Translations under genes and position numbers: made by a program
Notes under the pieces: model-generated
Told to the model about the DNA's origin: nothing
The model's input: the letters and a program-made list of their open reading frames with translations, nothing else
Databases searched by the model: none
Assembly: GCA_902790325.1 (NCBI GenBank)
Contig: CADARP010000001.1
Location: 358,337 to 422,336, forward strand
Direction: 5' to 3'
Length of the DNA: 64,000 nucleotides
From: Oscillospiraceae bacterium
GTDB taxonomy: Bacteria > Bacillota > Clostridia > Oscillospirales > Acutalibacteraceae
Shown: piece after piece, positions 6,688-15,908 of the stretch
Layout of the letters: the number at the start of each line of letters is the position of its first letter
Numbering within the stretch: position 1 is the stretch's first letter

Positions 6688-8586
6688 TCAGCCCATCTTT
6701 TCAAACAGTCTCGTGTATTTCTTGCCCTTGCCGTAGTACAGATCGTACGTGCCGGTGATCTGGCCGAAATCGCTGCGGAAGTAGATGTATTCGCCCGTGT
6801 CCGCCGCAAGGTCGTGTACGTTGTTGATGTCGCTGCAGACATGGATCGCGCCGTCTCCCTTGAGATAGCAGAGTGTGCCGCTGCCGTATGCATAGTCCTG
6901 CAGGAAGTAGACATGGCCGCTCTCGGTCACCGCAAGTCCGACCGTCTTGGACGTGTACACATCGTCCGCAACCGGCGTATCCTTGCTGCCCTTGACGCAG
7001 TGCAGCTTATTATCGGAATCTACGTAGTAGAGATACTCGCCGTCCGGAGAAAGCTCGAAGGTCATGACATGCTGCGCGATCTCTTTCTTCACGATCTTGC
7101 GCATCACGCAGGAATTGAGGCTTTCGTTTTCGTCCAGATAGTAGACGGTTTTGCCGTCGGGTGAAACGCGGAACATGGTGCCGCTCGCGCCGAGATCGAC
7201 CGTGAGATATTTGCCGTCGATCTGCTGCGCCGCGCCTGCCGCGTTGCGGAACACCGTTTTGGAGAACGTCTCATACGGCGTCAGGATCACTTTACCCGAC
7301 GCTGTCTCGCGCTGTCCGTAGGGATAGATCGGCGTATAGCCGCCCGAAAGTTTGGACTTTTCGCCGTCTGCCCCGCAGAAGAAATATGCGCCGCTCTTGC
7401 CTGTAATACTGTATACGATCTGGGAATAGTCGGTATTCAGATACACGCTCAGCTTATTGCCGTCCACAAATTCGTCGAGCTTGATCTCGTTCTCTCCGTT
7501 GCGGGCAAACAGCTTCTGGATCCACACCTCTTCCATCTTGTCGAACTTGATATAGTAAATCCGCTGACAATCGTCGGAAGACGCGATCGGCAGGACATTG
7601 CGTCCGAGCGAAGACGGCGTTTCCCCGTTGTAAACGAAGCCCTCAAAACTCTCGCCGTCGTCCGCTGTGACAGTATAAGCCATGCTCGCGCCGGTCGGAG
7701 AAAGCGAAACGGAATCAGCCGATACATGGGATGCAATCATCGGTGCGGCCGAATCCAATCCGTTAAACAGATACAGAGACGTGTCGGCATATGTCAGAAA
7801 AGCCTGCGCACCTGCCGGAACATACTCTGTCGTGCTCTCGGTCGTTTCCTCCTGTTTCTGGGTCTTCTTGGAACTGCGTGCAGTCGTTGTCTCTTCCTCG
7901 GTAGAGGATTCGCTGGTGTCCGAGGCATCCGGCGGGTTCTGCACCAGATATGCCAGCTTACTGCCGTCCGCGCTGAGCACAAAGCTCTGCACGTTGGACG
8001 CGACAGCGTTCATCTTTTGACCGGTGATGTAGTACAGCTCGCCCGATTCGGTCAGAGCGGCCTGCACCAGACCGTCGCGCGAACAAGACGACTGCGCCAC
8101 CTTGCCGGTAATGTTCTTATCATACACTTTGCCGTTGAGAACGATGCTGGTTTTTCCGGAATGTCCGGAGTAGAACATCTGGATCTGACGCGACTCGATC
8201 GAATCCCCGTGGTGCACGGCGATCGCAATCAGGATCGGGATGAGGATCAAAACGAGCAGGATACCCGCACATGCGGCAAGGAACTTCGGATTCCAGCGTG
8301 TCTTCGGCTTTTTGCGCACAGGAGGACGCCCGGCAGGACGCTGCTGAACCGGACGGTTCACGGATCTGCCCTGTGCCGTCGGACGCGGACGCGCCGCATT
8401 CGCAGCGGGAGCGGTACGGTTCGGCTGCGGGCGCGAAGCGTTCGGGGTTTGCGGAGGTCTTTCAGCCCGCGGACGCGCACCCTCCTGCCCCGGCGCGGGA
8501 CGATTCGGCTGCGTAAGAGGTCTTCCGCAGACCGCACATTCTTTTGAGCCGTTCTGGTTTTCTTCGCCGCAATACGGACAACGCAT
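6688..8586 (-). CDS. zinc-ribbon membrane protein with extracytoplasmic propeller-like domain
   Basis: 632 aa. An N-terminal zinc ribbon (CPYCGEENQNGSKECAVCGRPL) is followed by a Pro/Ala/Arg-rich linker (about residues 25-95). One transmembrane segment follows (about 106-128, FLAACAGILLVLILIPIL). The outer domain of about 500 residues has repeated blades of the kind LSADGSKLAYLV, LSPTGASMAYTV, VSPDGKTVYYLD and LSPDGEYLYYVD, resembling TolB/WD40-like beta-propellers. A Ser/Thr/Glu-rich insertion interrupts it near residue 230. The layout, with a cytoplasmic zinc ribbon and an outer propeller, suggests a sensor or scaffold, but no function is assigned. Confidence 0.7.
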   Translation of the reverse strand: MRCPYCGEENQNGSKECAVCGRPLTQPNRPAPGQEGARPRAERPPQTPNASRPQPNRTAPAANAARPRPTAQGRSVNRPVQQRPAGRPPVRKKPKTRWNPKFLAACAGILLVLILIPILIAIAVHHGDSIESRQIQMFYSGHSGKTSIVLNGKVYDKNITGKVAQSSCSRDGLVQAALTESGELYYITGQKMNAVASNVQSFVLSADGSKLAYLVQNPPDASDTSESSTEEETTTARSSKKTQKQEETTESTTEYVPAGAQAFLTYADTSLYLFNGLDSAAPMIASHVSADSVSLSPTGASMAYTVTADDGESFEGFVYNGETPSSLGRNVLPIASSDDCQRIYYIKFDKMEEVWIQKLFARNGENEIKLDEFVDGNKLSVYLNTDYSQIVYSITGKSGAYFFCGADGEKSKLSGGYTPIYPYGQRETASGKVILTPYETFSKTVFRNAAGAAQQIDGKYLTVDLGASGTMFRVSPDGKTVYYLDENESLNSCVMRKIVKKEIAQHVMTFELSPDGEYLYYVDSDNKLHCVKGSKDTPVADDVYTSKTVGLAVTESGHVYFLQDYAYGSGTLCYLKGDGAIHVCSDINNVHDLAADTGEYIYFRSDFGQITGTYDLYYGKGKKYTRLFEKMG

Positions 8587-8687
8587 AATTCTTCCTCCAT
8601 TATACGTATTCTGTTTACCATTTTACCGTTTTCTGACATTTAAGTCAATAGAAAACTGCACAAATCATCCATATTTACACATTTTTT

Positions 8688-8739
8688 TGTCAAACGACAC
8701 CACATATTGACAATTGTTTTTCTCATGCTGCGTTATAAT
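8688..8739 (+). promoter_or_regulatory. spoIIG-type promoter with candidate Spo0A boxes
   Basis: TTGACA (8707-8712) and a perfect TATAAT (8734-8739) are 21 nt apart, too long for an ordinary sigma-A promoter. This recalls the B. subtilis spoIIG promoter, whose abnormally long spacer makes it dependent on phosphorylated Spo0A. Just upstream, TGTCAAA (8688-8694) and, on the other strand, TGTCGTTT (8692-8699) resemble the 0A box TGTCGAA with one or two mismatches. The Spo0A assignment is inference. Confidence 0.65.
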
Positions 8740-8766
8740 CAGAAAAAACACAGAGGGAGGCAGGCT

Positions 8767-9846
8767 GTGCGTGTGACGATCTATGCCGATACGCTCGTGT
8801 TTCTCAACACGTTCGTAACATATTTTCTGCTGATGAGCACGCAGCTTTTGTGCCGCAGACCGCCGCGTCGGCTGCGTGTGCTTGCGGCGTCCGTGTTCGG
8901 CGGACTTTACGCGCTCTCGATCCTCTTTGAACCGCTTCCGCCGATTCTATCCTTTGCAGTCCGCGCTGCCGTATGTATCCTGCTGCGGCTGATCGCCGAC
9001 GGGTTCAGGTCGTTGCGGATGTTTTTGAAGAGCGTACTCGTGTTTCTGCTGCTGAACGGGCTGTTCGCGGGCATAATGCTGCTGTGCAGACTGTTTGTGC
9101 CGCAGCTTCTGTTTGCGAACGGCATTGTCTATCTGGATGTACGCATTCCCTATCTACTGTTGTCCACTTGTGCGATCTATCTGTGTATCCGGCTTGTCAC
9201 ACGGCTCTTTGCCGCAAGACCGGCGCGTACGCACAACGGCACCGTAACGATCTGCGTTGGGGATCGGTCAGTGACCGGAAACGGCATTTTCGATACGGGA
9301 AACCATCTCTCCGACGGGTTTACCGGGAAACCCGTTCTGATCGTCCGGCCGGCATTTGTCAGACCGCTGCTCCCGCAAGGCGTCGCGGACTTTCTGGACG
9401 GAAAGGAGCTGTCCGGCTGCAGCATCCCGAACGCCTGGCGCGGAAGGCTGCGCCTGTTTCCGTACAGCAGTCTGGGCAATGACGGACTGCTGCCGGCATT
9501 TCGATGCGACCGCGTCGTCGTTTCGCATTTGTCCGATTCCTGTATCAAAGAAAAACTGTATATTGCAGCAGCGCCGCGGCAGTTGTATCACGGCGAGACG
9601 GATGCACTGTTCCCCGCGGCGCTGTACGACGAAATCACGGAAGGAGCATACAGACATGAGAATCCGTATTTACGACAGAATACGCCTCCGGCTTTTGCGT
9701 CTTCGCGCAAAGCTTGCATCGGCGGTACATTACATCAACGGTCCGCAGACGCTTCCGCCGCCGCTGACGAAACAGGAAGAGGCGAACGTTCTGATGCGTC
9801 TGTCAAACGGAGACGAAGCGGCGCGCGAAGAATTGATCGTACATAA
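8767..9846 (+). CDS. spoIIGA: sporulation sigma-E processing peptidase SpoIIGA
   Basis: 359 aa from a GTG at 8767, 6 nt after GGGAGG. The N-terminal half has about five membrane segments ([50 protein letters not shown]). The C-terminal half is the aspartic-protease-like domain with the catalytic motif FDTGN (Asp about 176). SpoIIGA cleaves pro-sigma-E in the mother cell after polar septation. The conserved part ends near LFPAALYD (about 9630). No stop follows until 9846, so about 65 extra residues are read in the +1 frame across the 5' end of sigE. The real protein may end this way, or the frame may contain a sequence error. Confidence 0.9.
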   Translation: MRVTIYADTLVFLNTFVTYFLLMSTQLLCRRPPRRLRVLAASVFGGLYALSILFEPLPPILSFAVRAAVCILLRLIADGFRSLRMFLKSVLVFLLLNGLFAGIMLLCRLFVPQLLFANGIVYLDVRIPYLLLSTCAIYLCIRLVTRLFAARPARTHNGTVTICVGDRSVTGNGIFDTGNHLSDGFTGKPVLIVRPAFVRPLLPQGVADFLDGKELSGCSIPNAWRGRLRLFPYSSLGNDGLLPAFRCDRVVVSHLSDSCIKEKLYIAAAPRQLYHGETDALFPAALYDEITEGAYRHENPYLRQNTPPAFASSRKACIGGTLHQRSADASAAADETGRGERSDASVKRRRSGARRIDRT

Positions 9847-10372
9847 TCTGCGGCTTGTCGTTTATATCGCAAAAAAATTTGAAAACTCCGGCGTCGATAT
9901 CGAAGATCTGATTTCGATCGGCACAATCGGTCTCATCAAAGCGGTCGGTACATTCTGCCCAGACAGAAACATCAAGCTGGCAACATATGCATCGCGCTGT
10001 ATCGAAAACGAGATTCTCATGGTGTTGCGCAAAAACAGCACAACCAAAACAGACATCTCCATGGATGAACCGCTCAATATGGATTGGGACGGCAATGAAC
10101 TGCTGCTGTCGGACGTTCTCGGCAGCGATCCCGACGTTGTGCATCGCACAATTGAAGAAGAGGACGAGAAGAACTGTCTGCTGCGCACGATCGATAAGTT
10201 AGAGGATCGGGAAAAGCTGATCCTGTATATGCGGTTCGGCGTTGGCGGAAACCGCGAACATACGCAAAAGGAGATTGCGGATCTGCTCGGCATCTCGCAA
10301 AGCTATATTTCCCGATTGGAGAAACGAATCATCCGCAGGCTCAAGGAGGAAATGGCGGAAATGATCGGATAA
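9656..10372 (+). CDS. sigE: RNA polymerase sporulation sigma factor SigE
   Basis: 238 aa, essentially the length of B. subtilis pro-sigma-E. A basic, amphipathic pro-sequence ([19 protein letters not shown]) leads to a likely SpoIIGA cleavage region VHYINGP and then [10 protein letters not shown]. Region 2 ([20 protein letters not shown], then [23 protein letters not shown]) and region 4 ([19 protein letters not shown]) are strongly conserved. The ATG at 9656 follows AAGGAG. It directs early mother-cell transcription. The sigG gene that usually follows is absent; an exonuclease gene with its own promoter is next. Confidence 0.96.
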   Translation: MRIRIYDRIRLRLLRLRAKLASAVHYINGPQTLPPPLTKQEEANVLMRLSNGDEAAREELIVHNLRLVVYIAKKFENSGVDIEDLISIGTIGLIKAVGTFCPDRNIKLATYASRCIENEILMVLRKNSTTKTDISMDEPLNMDWDGNELLLSDVLGSDPDVVHRTIEEEDEKNCLLRTIDKLEDREKLILYMRFGVGGNREHTQKEIADLLGISQSYISRLEKRIIRRLKEEMAEMIG

Positions 10373-10385
10373 TCGTGATTTAGGG

Positions 10386-10414
10386 TTGCAATCCGGCCGT
10401 AAATTTGGTATAAT
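10386..10414 (+). promoter_or_regulatory. sigma-A-type promoter of the exonuclease gene
   Basis: TTGCAA (10386-10391), a 17-nt spacer and a perfect TATAAT (10409-10414) end 30 nt before the ATG at 10445. Confidence 0.8.
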
Positions 10415-10444
10415 TGTTTCAATGTAAAGAAAAGGAATGACTCG

Positions 10445-11314
10445 ATGGTTTATGTGATCCTCGATCTGGAATGGAACAATACATACGGCCGTAAAACCAA
10501 GAGCTTTATCAATGAGATCATTGAAATCGGCGCCGTAATGCTGGATGAAGACCTGCGTGAAATATCACGCTTTTCCAGCCTGATCCGCTCACAGATCGGC
10601 AAGAAACTGCGCGGCAGCGTCAAGCAGCTTACGCACATCACAAACGAAGATCTGGACAACGGACTCCCGTTCACGAAAGCGCTCTCGCAGCTTCGCCGCT
10701 GGATCGGCAACCGGGACAACACTGTGGTCACCTGGGGAGACGGAGATATCCGCGTGCTGATCGAGAACTGCCGGTATCTCAACGGGATCGAGATCGTGCC
10801 GTTCCTGTCAAACTATGCGGATCTTCAGTCTTATTTCCACAGCATATTCAATTCTCCGCCCTCCAGGCAGGTCGGTCTTTCCGCCGCCGCGCAGCTGCTG
10901 GGGATCGATGAGGAGGATTATTCGCACCACCGAGCGCTCGACGACAGTCTGCTCACGGCTGATGTCTTCCGAAAGATCTTTGATCCCGAAACCTTTCGCG
11001 GTTTTATCCGCCCCTGTACGCGCGATTTTTACGGCCGTCTGTCCTTCAAACCGTATGTAATCGGCAACATCAACAATCCGCTTGTCGACAAGAGCAAGCT
11101 GACCTATATCTGCGAAACGTGCGGCCGTCCCGCGAAACGCCTGACAGAGTGGCGGTTCGTCAGCCGTCATTTCCGCGCGCTGTTCTATTGCCCGCACTGC
11201 GACCAAAAGGTCAAGGTCGGCGTCAGTTTCAAAAAGATGTACGACCGTGTGGAGGTCAAAAAGACTTCTGTCGTCGTCGTCGAACAAAAGCAGGAGGAGA
11301 CTGCCGAATCCTGA
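10445..11314 (+). CDS. DEDDh-type 3'-5' exonuclease with C-terminal zinc ribbon
   Basis: 289 aa. The DnaQ-like exonuclease fold starts at once: DLEWN carries the first Asp/Glu (residues 7 and 9), and EIIEIGAVMLD, VTWGDGD and SHHRALDDSL (about residues 160-168) carry the remaining catalytic Asp and His. It resembles KapD/EXOIII-type exonucleases acting on RNA or DNA ends. The C-terminal 90 residues hold a zinc ribbon (ICETCGRPAK then YCPHCDQKV), unlike plain DnaQ proteins, which suggests a nucleic-acid-binding add-on. The exact substrate is unknown. Confidence 0.82.
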   Translation: MVYVILDLEWNNTYGRKTKSFINEIIEIGAVMLDEDLREISRFSSLIRSQIGKKLRGSVKQLTHITNEDLDNGLPFTKALSQLRRWIGNRDNTVVTWGDGDIRVLIENCRYLNGIEIVPFLSNYADLQSYFHSIFNSPPSRQVGLSAAAQLLGIDEEDYSHHRALDDSLLTADVFRKIFDPETFRGFIRPCTRDFYGRLSFKPYVIGNINNPLVDKSKLTYICETCGRPAKRLTEWRFVSRHFRALFYCPHCDQKVKVGVSFKKMYDRVEVKKTSVVVVEQKQEETAES

Positions 11315-11320
11315 CGTCCA

Positions 11321-11352
11321 AACGCTGTCCTGAGGACGGCGTTTTCCTTTTG
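11321..11352 (+). terminator. terminator after the exonuclease gene
   Basis: Stem AACGC-T-GTCC / GGAC-G-GCGTT (11321-11343) with a TGA loop, followed by TTCCTTTT. The next gene starts only 20 nt on, so the T tail lies directly before its ribosome site. Confidence 0.7.
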
Positions 11353-11364
11353 AGGTGATCCGCT

Positions 11365-12885
11365 ATGAAAAAATACGCTCGTATATCTGTTGTATGGACC
11401 GCTTGTTTATGTCTGCTGTTGAGCGGGTGCGCTGTGCAGACCGTGAAACAGCCGTTGTCGGAAAGCGCCTTCAACGAAGCATCGGCATCCGCTTCCTACG
11501 ATCATGGAACAAGCGATATGCCGGTCGAAGTGAACGATTCCGATTTCATCACACCTGAAGGATTTACAACCACCGCACCGCCTTCCCGGACAGAGTCCAC
11601 ATCTCCTTCTGCCGACGCAGGCGCCGTTCTCTCCGAAACGTCGGCAGCTTCTTCCACACGCATTACCCAAACCGTCTCCCCTTCCGCGCCCGCATCCGCA
11701 GCCGCACGACCGACCGTATCCGCTTCCGGAACGACTGCACCGTCTTCCTCCGTACCCGTGCCCGTTCCGCAGGCAAGCACAAACGAGATCCGTGCCGTAT
11801 GGATCAGCTATCTGGATTTCTCATCATTGACCAAGGACAGATCGGAAAAAGCATTCCGAAACATCGCAGGCAGCATGATCCGGAATATCCGCGACGGCAG
11901 AATGAACACGGTATTCCTGCAGGTACGTCCCGCTTCCGACGCCATGTACCGTTCGTCCCTGTACCCGTATTCCGCATACATATCCGGAACGGAGGGAAAG
12001 GATCCCGGTTACGATGCGTTGGCAATTTTTTGCGACTGCGCAAAGCAGGCCGGCCTGTCCGTCCATGCATGGATCAATCCGTTCCGTGTCGGCGACGCTT
12101 CCAAATTCGATCAAAAAGCTGCGTCGAACCCGGCAAAACAGATCCTGTCAGACAATGACCCAAACAACGACGCCCGCATCGTGCGCGTGGGCGGTTCGCT
12201 CTATTTTGACCCCGCCGATCCGGAAAACCAGCAGTTGATTCTTGCCGGTGTGCGCGAACTTCTGCAAAACTATGCGATCGGCGGCATACACATCGACGAC
12301 TATTTCTATCCCTCCACAGATCTGTTTATCGACCAAAAAGACTACGATGCATATATTGCGCAGGGCGGCACGGAAGCACGGGCAGATTGGCGGCGTACGC
12401 AAATCAATACACTGGTCTCTTCCATGTACACATGCGTCAAATCCTTTGGCAGTCAAAAGATCTTCAGCATCAGTCCCGCGATGGAGATCGAAAAGAACCG
12501 ATCGACCATGTATGCCGACGTCGCTCGCTGGGCATCGTACGGCGGATACTGCGACTGGCTGATCCCGCAGGTTTACGTCGGCTTCTCCAATCAGACGCAC
12601 CCGTTCCGCGAAACGGTACGGGAGTGGTTGTCGCTCAAAAGATCCGCCAGTGTACGCCTGCTGTTCGGGCTTGCCGCTTACAAGTGCGGAACCGAGGATA
12701 AATATGCCGGTTCCGGCAGCAGAGAATGGATCGAAAACACAGACATTCTGTCTCGCCAGATCGCCTTTTTGCGCTCCTTTGACGGCAGTTCGGGGTTTGC
12801 GTTGTTCTCGTATGCGTATACTTTTGGCGAAAAAATGTCGAATAATTCTAAATTAGAAATGAAAAGTGTAATCAATATGTTATAA
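11365..12885 (+). CDS. GHL10-family (glycosyl hydrolase-like) lipoprotein
   Basis: 506 aa. A lipoprotein signal peptide ends in LLLSGC with Cys at residue 22. A Ser/Thr/Ala/Pro-rich linker spans about residues 50-135. The glycosyl hydrolase-like 10 TIM-barrel domain follows: EIRAVWISYLDFSSL, NTVFLQVRPASDAMY, SVHAWINPFRV, GIHIDDYFYP, IFSISPAMEIEKNRS and DWLIPQVYVGF. GHL10 proteins are secreted, probably acting on peptidoglycan or other glycans, but the reaction is not established. The ATG at 11365 follows TGAGGTGA. It sits directly before a large amidase gene on the same strand, and both appear to be envelope-active. Confidence 0.88.
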   Translation: MKKYARISVVWTACLCLLLSGCAVQTVKQPLSESAFNEASASASYDHGTSDMPVEVNDSDFITPEGFTTTAPPSRTESTSPSADAGAVLSETSAASSTRITQTVSPSAPASAAARPTVSASGTTAPSSSVPVPVPQASTNEIRAVWISYLDFSSLTKDRSEKAFRNIAGSMIRNIRDGRMNTVFLQVRPASDAMYRSSLYPYSAYISGTEGKDPGYDALAIFCDCAKQAGLSVHAWINPFRVGDASKFDQKAASNPAKQILSDNDPNNDARIVRVGGSLYFDPADPENQQLILAGVRELLQNYAIGGIHIDDYFYPSTDLFIDQKDYDAYIAQGGTEARADWRRTQINTLVSSMYTCVKSFGSQKIFSISPAMEIEKNRSTMYADVARWASYGGYCDWLIPQVYVGFSNQTHPFRETVREWLSLKRSASVRLLFGLAAYKCGTEDKYAGSGSREWIENTDILSRQIAFLRSFDGSSGFALFSYAYTFGEKMSNNSKLEMKSVINML

Positions 12886-12886
12886 T
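12836..12886 (+). promoter_or_regulatory. possible Spo0A-type promoter before the amidase gene
   Basis: A perfect 0A-box sequence TGTCGAA (12836-12842) lies in the last codons of the preceding gene. A perfect TATAAT (12881-12886) follows, with TTAGAA (12853-12858) 22 nt upstream of it. The long spacer parallels the spoIIG promoter in this window. TGTCGAA occurs by chance, so this is tentative. Confidence 0.35.
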
Positions 12887-12941
12887 TGTAATGAATTTGT
12901 AATTCATCGTCAAAAGACACAGAAATCGAGGAACATTCGAT

Positions 12942-15908
12942 ATGCATACAACGAACAAAAAAATCCTGATCGGTGTGCTGACCATTGTCCTGACCGCGGT
13001 CTGTGTGATCAGCGGCATGCTGTTGAGCGGGCATATGCCCGGAAAGGCAGAAGAATCCGTGACCGTCCCGACGACCGAACGCGTGATCGAACCGCTTCCG
13101 GTCGGCAAAAAGGCCGAACTGCCGAAAGCTGTCCGCGGCACAAAAGTGTTCGCCTCGGAAGAGATCGACGGCTCCGCGGCGGAGAAGATGCAGAAGATCG
13201 CGCAAAGCGGTTTCAACAGTATTCTGCTGCTGAAATCCAAAACGGCTCCCGCCTTTTCCGCACAGGATGATCCGTCCGCATTGACCCAACTGATCCGGGA
13301 TGCGCGCAGCGTAGGATTGTACACGGCGGTCATAATGAACGACGATACCCCCGATGCGGTCGCGCTCTTCGCAAGCGGCTGCGGTGCGGACGCTCTGGTT
13401 TTGTCCGGTCTGTTTGAGAAAAGCCGAACGCAGGCGCTCGACGCACTGCGGGACACAATCCTCGCCTATGAAACTGCCATATCCGGCACGCAGGTAAGCG
13501 CGCTGCTGTGGGACATCCCGTTCGATGCACGCGTTTCAGCGGAAAACGCCGGCATTCTGACCGCCTTCTCTGTCGCGCTGCAGGACGCGAAATACACCGG
13601 AATGTACGTCTCTTCCGACGTTTCCGGCGATGCATTTGCGTCTGCCGCCGACAGTTGGCTCTCCTACGCCGACAAGCAGACGATCTGGTTCGGACTGTCG
13701 GACAAAGTCAAGGGCGAGAAAAAAGGCTTCGGTCATATTGAAGACGCGTTTTCGCAGGCGTCATCTTTGCTGAAATTGGAAACAGAGCAGTCGCCTGTCT
13801 CGTTTGTTTTTGCACCGTATGACACATTTGCTTCCGATCCGGAATGCACAAAGATCGTGCAGAGCTGCATGGCGCAGGGATTCGTGCCCGACAGCTATCT
13901 GAAAACTTTCAAGGTGACCAATCTCAGCGGCACGTCCCTGACGACCACGGAGTCCAAGATCACGTTCATCGGCGAATGCAATCCGACATATCCCCTATCG
14001 TGCAGCGGAAAGAACGTCCCGGTCACGGACGACGGCTTTTTCTCTGTCGAGTACGACTTGAAAGTCGGCAGCAATAAATTCGACTTTTCCTGCGACGGAA
14101 AAACATACAGCTACAATGTGCAGTACAATCTTGACCTGATCCGCAGCATCTCGCCTTCCGGTACGCTGCAGACGCCCGGCGGCAGCGCGCTGGAGATCTC
14201 TGTCGTCGCGCACCGCAACGCAACGGTCTACGCCACACTCAACGGCGCAAAGATCTCCTTGGTCGGCAGCAACGCATTGCTGTCCGATTCGGACAGCGGG
14301 CACATGGACACTTCCTCGGACTATGTCACATTCACAGGCAAATATAATCTGCCCGAAAGCACTTCCAAAAGCATGTCGCTCGGCTCGATCAAGGCTTTCG
14401 CTTCCTATCAGAACGTTTCCGATTCCATCACAGGCGCAAGCGTGATTGTGACGGCAACCGAAAAGGTTGAAGCGCTTCCTGTTGTGGAGACGCCGGTATC
14501 AACGACCTTCGGCACGACATCCACGACCGAATCCACAACCGAATCCACGACAGCCAAAGAAGACGAGCAGTCCGAATCGACCGACGACCTGTCCGAATCC
14601 GGTTCCGAAGGCGATACTGCCTCATCGTCGTCAACAACGACGACTACAACCACGACAACGACCACAGCCGCGAAGAAACTCGATCCCCCGCTGACGCCGT
14701 ACAATTACAACGGCATTCCCGGCACAAAGCGGATGTGCAAGATCAAAACATATTACACCGAAACGATGCCGCTCTCGCCGCTGAACGATTTGTCCGTTCC
14801 GTTGACGACGCCTCTGCCGATCGGTACGTTCGATTTCATTACGGGCGAAAGCAGCTTCGATAAATACACGTATTACAATCTCGGCTCCGGCAGACGCGTA
14901 TACCGCAAAGACGTCGAGGTCATTGAAAAAGGCTACGCCATGCCGGCGAATGTGCTGACGCTGGTGAACTCCGGCACTTCTTCGGGCAAGACGAACATCG
15001 ACCTGCACTTGAAGTGGAAAGTTCCGTACAATTCGGTTCTGAATGGTCAAAGATACATCAACGATCCGAAAAACAAGCGTGAATACGCAGTCTCCTCCTT
15101 GAGCGCCAAGAGTCTGGACATCACATTCTATTACACGGCGGAGGCGATCGGACAGCCGAACGTCTCGGCCAGCGGTGTTGTCAGCAGCTGCGAATGGGTG
15201 CAGTCTTCGTCCGCGCAGACGTGCACATTGCGTCTGTATCTGCGTTCCGCCTCCCGCTTCTACGGCTACTCGATCGGTTACAATGCCGACGATACGCTGC
15301 ATATCTCCATCAAGGAAAAGGGTTCCGATTCCATTTCCGGCAAGACCGTAATGCTTGACCCGGGTCATGGCGGTTCGGACGGCGGCGCTCCCTGTGCGGT
15401 CAACGGCAGCACCTATAACGAAGCAAAAATCGCGTTGGCAATCGCCGAAAAGGTCAGAACAAAACTGCAGGGAATGGGCGCATCCGTTCTCATGACGCGC
15501 ACCTCCAACTCCGATCTGACGCTTGTCGACCGCAAACGCATGGCGCGGCAGAATAATCCGGACGTTTTTGTCAGCATCCATTTGGACGCCGCCGCTTCCT
15601 CCACAGGCTACGGCACGACAGCGTTCTATTACCGGCCGTTCTCTTATGCGCTTGCCAAATCTATTCACACACAGCTTGTCAATACCTACGTGCAGAATAT
15701 CTACGGTACCAACAAGAGTACCATAGACCGCGGAACCGTGTTCTATCCATACAGTGTAACGCGCATCGAGGAGTGTCCGTCCGTGCTGATCGAGTGCGGA
15801 TACGTCTCCAATCTGGAAGAATGCAGGATCCTGCAGAACTCCAAGCACCAGGATTCCATCGCTTCTGCAATCGCAAACGGTATCCGTGATTTCTTTGCGT
15901 ATAACTAA
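12942..15908 (+). CDS. large secreted N-acetylmuramoyl-L-alanine amidase (Amidase_3)
   Basis: 988 aa. A signal peptide or anchor (about residues 7-31) comes first. A TIM-barrel-like region of about 270 residues resembling a degenerate glycosidase-like domain follows, then beta-rich Ig-like segments. An Asp/Glu/Ser/Thr linker near residues 525-580 ends in an 11-Thr run, and an SH3-like or beta region comes next. The C-terminal zinc amidase has MLDPGHGGSDGG (His about 809), YNEAKIAL (Glu about 827), SIHLDA (His about 880) and LIECGYVSN (Glu about 950), all ligands and catalytic residues present. It cleaves the amide between MurNAc and the stem peptide. It lies downstream of the GHL10 lipoprotein and may be used in cell separation or sporulation. 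Confidence 0.9.
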   Translation: MHTTNKKILIGVLTIVLTAVCVISGMLLSGHMPGKAEESVTVPTTERVIEPLPVGKKAELPKAVRGTKVFASEEIDGSAAEKMQKIAQSGFNSILLLKSKTAPAFSAQDDPSALTQLIRDARSVGLYTAVIMNDDTPDAVALFASGCGADALVLSGLFEKSRTQALDALRDTILAYETAISGTQVSALLWDIPFDARVSAENAGILTAFSVALQDAKYTGMYVSSDVSGDAFASAADSWLSYADKQTIWFGLSDKVKGEKKGFGHIEDAFSQASSLLKLETEQSPVSFVFAPYDTFASDPECTKIVQSCMAQGFVPDSYLKTFKVTNLSGTSLTTTESKITFIGECNPTYPLSCSGKNVPVTDDGFFSVEYDLKVGSNKFDFSCDGKTYSYNVQYNLDLIRSISPSGTLQTPGGSALEISVVAHRNATVYATLNGAKISLVGSNALLSDSDSGHMDTSSDYVTFTGKYNLPESTSKSMSLGSIKAFASYQNVSDSITGASVIVTATEKVEALPVVETPVSTTFGTTSTTESTTESTTAKEDEQSESTDDLSESGSEGDTASSSSTTTTTTTTTTTAAKKLDPPLTPYNYNGIPGTKRMCKIKTYYTETMPLSPLNDLSVPLTTPLPIGTFDFITGESSFDKYTYYNLGSGRRVYRKDVEVIEKGYAMPANVLTLVNSGTSSGKTNIDLHLKWKVPYNSVLNGQRYINDPKNKREYAVSSLSAKSLDITFYYTAEAIGQPNVSASGVVSSCEWVQSSSAQTCTLRLYLRSASRFYGYSIGYNADDTLHISIKEKGSDSISGKTVMLDPGHGGSDGGAPCAVNGSTYNEAKIALAIAEKVRTKLQGMGASVLMTRTSNSDLTLVDRKRMARQNNPDVFVSIHLDAAASSTGYGTTAFYYRPFSYALAKSIHTQLVNTYVQNIYGTNKSTIDRGTVFYPYSVTRIEECPSVLIECGYVSNLEECRILQNSKHQDSIASAIANGIRDFFAYN

